From positions 145,111,140-145,175,139 of the forward strand of contig CM043955.1 of NCBI GenBank assembly GCA_014529385.2: a DNA stretch of 64,000 bases. The letters are read 5' to 3'. This DNA is from Adiantum capillus-veneris (lineage: Eukaryota > Streptophyta > Polypodiopsida > Polypodiales > Pteridaceae). Of this stretch, positions 59,763 through 64,000 are shown one piece after another. The position numbers and the translations under genes are program-made. Numbering within the stretch: position 1 is the first letter of the stretch; each line of letters opens with the position of its first letter. The notes beneath the pieces are model-generated. The model searched no databases. It had not been told where the DNA came from and saw nothing but the letters and a program-made list of their open reading frames with translations.

Positions 59763-59822
<60 letters not shown>
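59763..59822 (+). repeat. (CT)n microsatellite
   Basis: About 30 repeats. No convincing TATA box lies close upstream, so it is not assigned to an LTR. Confidence 0.95.
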
Positions 59823-59826
<4 letters not shown>

Positions 59827-61290
59827 CATGCACCACATTCGTGCATTCACAATTGATAACAGAGTGCATAGTTGCACATAGTTATCGCGCAGAGCATGGC
59901 AATTTTGAGAGATTGGAGGCAATAGCTTGCTTGCTCTTGGTGGTAGAGAGATCAAGAAAGCTTGAAAGCTTTGTGAGAGTGAAAATGGGAGCTTGTGAGC
60001 TCAGGTGAGAGTCATGTATGCTCTTGTGGAAGCTCAAGAAATAATGCAGAAGATAGTGTGTAGATGAGGTGCTGCACAGTAGCACTATTTTCAAATTCAA
60101 TTTTCTCCTTGTAGAGAGCAAATCTAAAATTATGCCCGTGATGGCCCTTCATGTCAACGTGGTATACAACTTTGCTAGTTATAATTTTTTTGTAAATTAT
60201 CACCGCTTTGCTAATATTCAACTTAGACTGACTAAATGCACAAAATTTTAGGTTTTTTATTTTCGTGTAGTGTGCAAGTTTCATGCACTTTTGGAAGCAC
60301 AGCAAGTGTGCAAAGTTGAGTGCATAAATTCGAAGTTGAAGATGCAATTTTTTTTGTAAAGAGCTTGTGGTTTGAGGGTTTCTTGGTAGATCTAGACAAA
60401 GAATCACAGAGGCTTTTTACACACCATCAAAGAAGTCTCTTGAGAGACACGATTTTTGGAGCAAATAGGTGGAGGTTCTTTCACAAGTTTTCATAGGATA
60501 CGTTTCGTAGAGATTTGATGCATATTGAGTGCATATATGATGCATATTTTCTCATGTTTGAGCTTGGTAGCTTGTTAGTTATTTGGGTTTGATAGCCAAT
60601 TTACTACCAGAACTCTAGCAAACTTTTCCCTGTAGTTTTATGTGCATGATTTGATGCAATCTAGGTCATGATTGCAAGTTGCACTCAGGGCTTTCGTGCG
60701 ATCTTCTTTGCACTTGGAATATTAGTGTGTGTATGCATCGATACCCGATTGGGTGAGGTTGGTGATTAGCTCACAGGTTTTTAGTGTCTTGTGTAGTAGG
60801 TACAGCTCATGTATTGACATTGAAAGAGCTTTAAGCTCATTGATTTTGATCGAGGAATTCCCAAATTTTTTCCATTGTGTTTGGCATTGTTTATTTCCTT
60901 GTGTTTTGGTGACATTTTTCTCCATTTATAGATGAGACTCTGTTGGTTTTTTGTCGGGTTTTATGCATTCTTTGTGATAGGTGCTAAACAACTATTTTGG
61001 CCAAGTTTTGGCTTGTGCCTATGAAAATGGTCATTTTTCTTGCGTTCTCATTGCGTATGGTCATGATTTATGCATGATTGGTTCTTGGTTTTGGCAGAGG
61101 GCTATGCACTTTATGCAATCTTTACCATAGTTTTGGTGGCACGTGTTTGATCAGCTAGTTTTCTTTTGCATTATGTTGAGCAGTTATGCTCTTGTGGACA
61201 ATGCATTTACACTTTGTGTGGGTTGATCTATAAAATTGTTTTGCATTGAGTGTTGGAATCTTGTGGTGGAAGTTTGTCATTGGATACACA
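59823..61290. other. spacer, no recognised gene
   Basis: G/T-rich on the plus strand with only short frames and no element ends. Confidence 0.35.
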
Positions 61291-61299
61291 TGTTGGTGT

Positions 61300-61944
61300 A
61301 TCAGACAGACCTCAGAGGTGTAGACATGTGGTTTGTTGGTATTGTAGCAGCCTAGGGCACATGAGGAGACAACGGAGATTCCATTGGTTGTTGCTGAGAG
61401 TACGAGTGTGGTAGACACACCTACTTTTGCAGGTTCATTCAAACATGCTTGGACTTTGTCTCACAATTGGGAGCTACTCTGTACTCTATTTCCATGCAAA
61501 CGTTGACAGTCTAGGTGAGTACACTTTGATGATGAGTAGCATGACACTTTGCTCATTGTGCATGCAAGGTCTCATGATAGACATGTAGAGAAAGATAGAT
61601 TTTTGAGTGCACGACTAGAGCAGTCACCGGTGGTGGTGACTGATTTTGATGCTTTTCTAGTCAAGGAGCAGAGAAGTGAGTCACATATGCAAGACAGTGT
61701 AGTCTCAGTGACTTTGCAAACATGTACTCAATGAGATACTAGACACGTATCTTTTTTGGATGAGCTCAAGAGTGTTGTGCATGACATGTCTGTAGATGCA
61801 AAGTTAGAGAGACCATGCTCTAGTGAGACATAGCGCATTGATCTTCTTAGGACAGAGATGCCTCCTTCCATGGAGAAGAGGGATATGGAGTTCTTTGACA
61901 TGCTCATGTTAGAGGTTGATATGGTGAAGCCAGGACATGTGGAT
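61300..61944 (+). pseudogene. decayed retroelement-like reading frame interrupted by LTR element
   Basis: Around 61320 CRHVVCWYCSSLGHMRRQ resembles a zinc knuckle whose last Cys is lost. From 61549 a frame reads HARSHDRHVEKDRFLSARLE, VVVTDFDAFLVKEQRSESHM and, after a TGA at 61732, HVSFLDELKSVVHDMSVDAK. After a TAG it gives MPPSMEKRDMEFFDMLMLEV. It is open to 61944, where the short LTR element begins. The family is uncertain; a Gag-Pol linker is one option. Confidence 0.4.
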
Positions 61945-62378
<434 letters not shown>

Positions 62379-62380
62379 TA

Positions 62381-62393
62381 TGGTATCAGAGCT
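62381..62393 (+). other. primer binding site, initiator-Met tRNA
   Basis: TGGTATCAGAGCT two bases after the 5' LTR. Confidence 0.92.
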
Positions 62394-63624
62394 AGGCAGT
62401 TTTTCTTGGCATCAGTTTGTGCTCAATAAGTTGCACGGGAGCAGCCGCTTATGCCAGAGAGACAGGAGGTTGAACGACCTGCATCAAAACGTGCAAACTT
62501 TCCATGAGCAGGGTCGCCCTTGCTTGCTGATAAGATCTCATATCTTGAGCGCCTCCCAATTTGGCATTGATAGCCTGCTACGAGCCAGAATACCCTCATG
62601 CTGCCATTTTTGCACCATTTTTGCACAGAGCTCGTTTTCTTTTTCTTTGTGTTCACACTATTAGAAATAGTGGCCACCTCTTTACTCTATCTCAAGCGAG
62701 TATTCACACCCTCGGGTACCCTCGACCCTGCGATACGGTGCTCGTCGATGCTCATAATCAAATCGCACTTGGATCAGTTTTATGTTTGCAGCATATCAAA
62801 AGGCAGCATCTTAAAACGCAACCAATAGCTTGGTGGAAGTTCTGCCATATCACCTTGTGATGCTCAAAGGTCTTTGACTTGGAAAATCATATCAAAATGC
62901 ATGCAAGAACACACGAAAATTTCTCAGCTACATCAAGCATTTCAAAATACCATTGGTTGTATGTGCGACCTACTCAAGGACTTATCAGCACGCCGTCCGA
63001 GATGGACAAGATTCAAATGCATGCACAGCAAGCTCTATCATTATGAAAACTACCGACTCTTTTCAAAGAAGATTTGCTTCAAGAACCAAGAGATACATCA
63101 ATAGATGTTGAACATCAAGATCTGCTTCGAGACTACAGTACAAGTTTTCAAAACTATTTTTACCACCTTTAGTGTAATAGATTTGTCCTTTTTTTGTCTA
63201 TTGTGTGAACCATCATAAACTTTCCACTCAAAGCCTCCTTTTACATTATAAGTTGTCAGTTATTGTCATGCTTGTCAGTTGTCATCATGTCAAAATTGTA
63301 CGGGCTCTAGACACTGCCACACATGAGTGGCAAGACTTGCCAAATTATCAGTTTTTGTCCTCAAGTCCCATTTTTGTCCCGCTTCTCGTGAGGTTACTAG
63401 GTACACCTTAAACCCAAGGTTTGGTAGTGAACCAAAAACTCCACTCATTGGTAGCTAATTTTTTGACCTACACCCTATCTGTTCAAGGGGGGGTTCTACT
63501 ATCATAGCGCCAGGTTATGGATACACTTAAAATCCTTGGTTGTGAGAGAACCTAAAACTCACTGTTGCCAAGTATACCAAAAACTCGAGGTATCATGAGA
63601 GTGACCTATCTAGTTTGAGCTTGA
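62394..63624 (+). other. internal region of short element, non-coding
   Basis: Frames of up to 99 codons (62561-62860) have no motif. Towards the right end several short phrases recur: CCAAAAACTC, CCTAAAACTC, AAGGTTTGGTAGTGA and TTGGTTGTGAGAGA, probably remnants of a short tandem repeat. Confidence 0.6.
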
Positions 63625-63634
63625 GGGGGGGGGA
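63622..63634 (+). other. polypurine tract
   Basis: TGAGGGGGGGGGA, followed by TT and then the LTR start TGTTAGG at 63636. Confidence 0.88.
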
Positions 63635-63635
63635 T

Positions 63636-63995
<360 letters not shown>

Positions 63996-64000
63996 TGGAT

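Overview
This window reads as nuclear DNA of a land plant with a large, repeat-rich genome. It has Ty1-copia elements primed by initiator-Met tRNA, a giant Ty3-gypsy element primed by tRNA-Asp (as in the Athila/Tat branch), very long (GA)n/(CT)n microsatellites, AT-rich spacers and GT-AG-like splice junctions. No bacterial or organellar gene organisation is visible. The lineage cannot be fixed from sequence alone; a seed-free plant such as a fern would be one reasonable guess. Almost every coding region is retrotransposon-derived and most are broken by stops or frameshifts.

Layout: 0.2-3.1 kb is a nest. A gypsy integrase with a chromodomain-like tail is split by the 3' LTR of a gag-only copia remnant and again by a 908-bp solo LTR with a perfect ATGAG target duplication. 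5.4-7.4 kb is a cluster of GA, TA and CA microsatellites. 9.2-11.8 kb holds a non-retroelement reading frame, a protein kinase followed by a GIY-YIG nuclease domain, now a pseudogene. 13-19.5 kb is AT-rich, with a palindromic ~150-bp tandem repeat (15.8-17.4 kb). 20.89-26.13 kb is a complete, recent copia element (322-bp LTRs, CTACA duplication) that landed in a decayed minus-strand spliced gene (19.8-27.8 kb). 28.3-30.6 kb holds two decayed copia remnants.

The main feature is a giant gypsy element at 31.86-50.99 kb (about 19 kb). Its internal order is tRNA-Asp PBS, long leader, gag, protease, RT, RNase H, a duplicated linker plus zinc-finger module, integrase, a second aspartic-protease-like domain, a basic repeat tail, an internal copy of the polypurine tract, a second long leader, a third ~1,140-codon coiled-coil ORF, the 3' PPT and the 3' LTR. 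Both leaders carry four copies each of the same 24-nt palindrome, one set ahead of gag and one ahead of ORF3. This is the best candidate in the window for an undescribed arrangement.

51-64 kb contains an exon-like fragment, two large foldbacks, a young copia element whose deletion runs from inside its 5' LTR into pol (ACATG duplication), a minus-strand duplicated gene remnant, another copia gag, and a 2.05-kb non-autonomous LTR element ending at the last base of the window with a perfect TGGAT duplication. Several unrelated LTR families share one layout: a TATA box followed downstream by a (GA)/(CT) tract. This would explain much of the microsatellite load.
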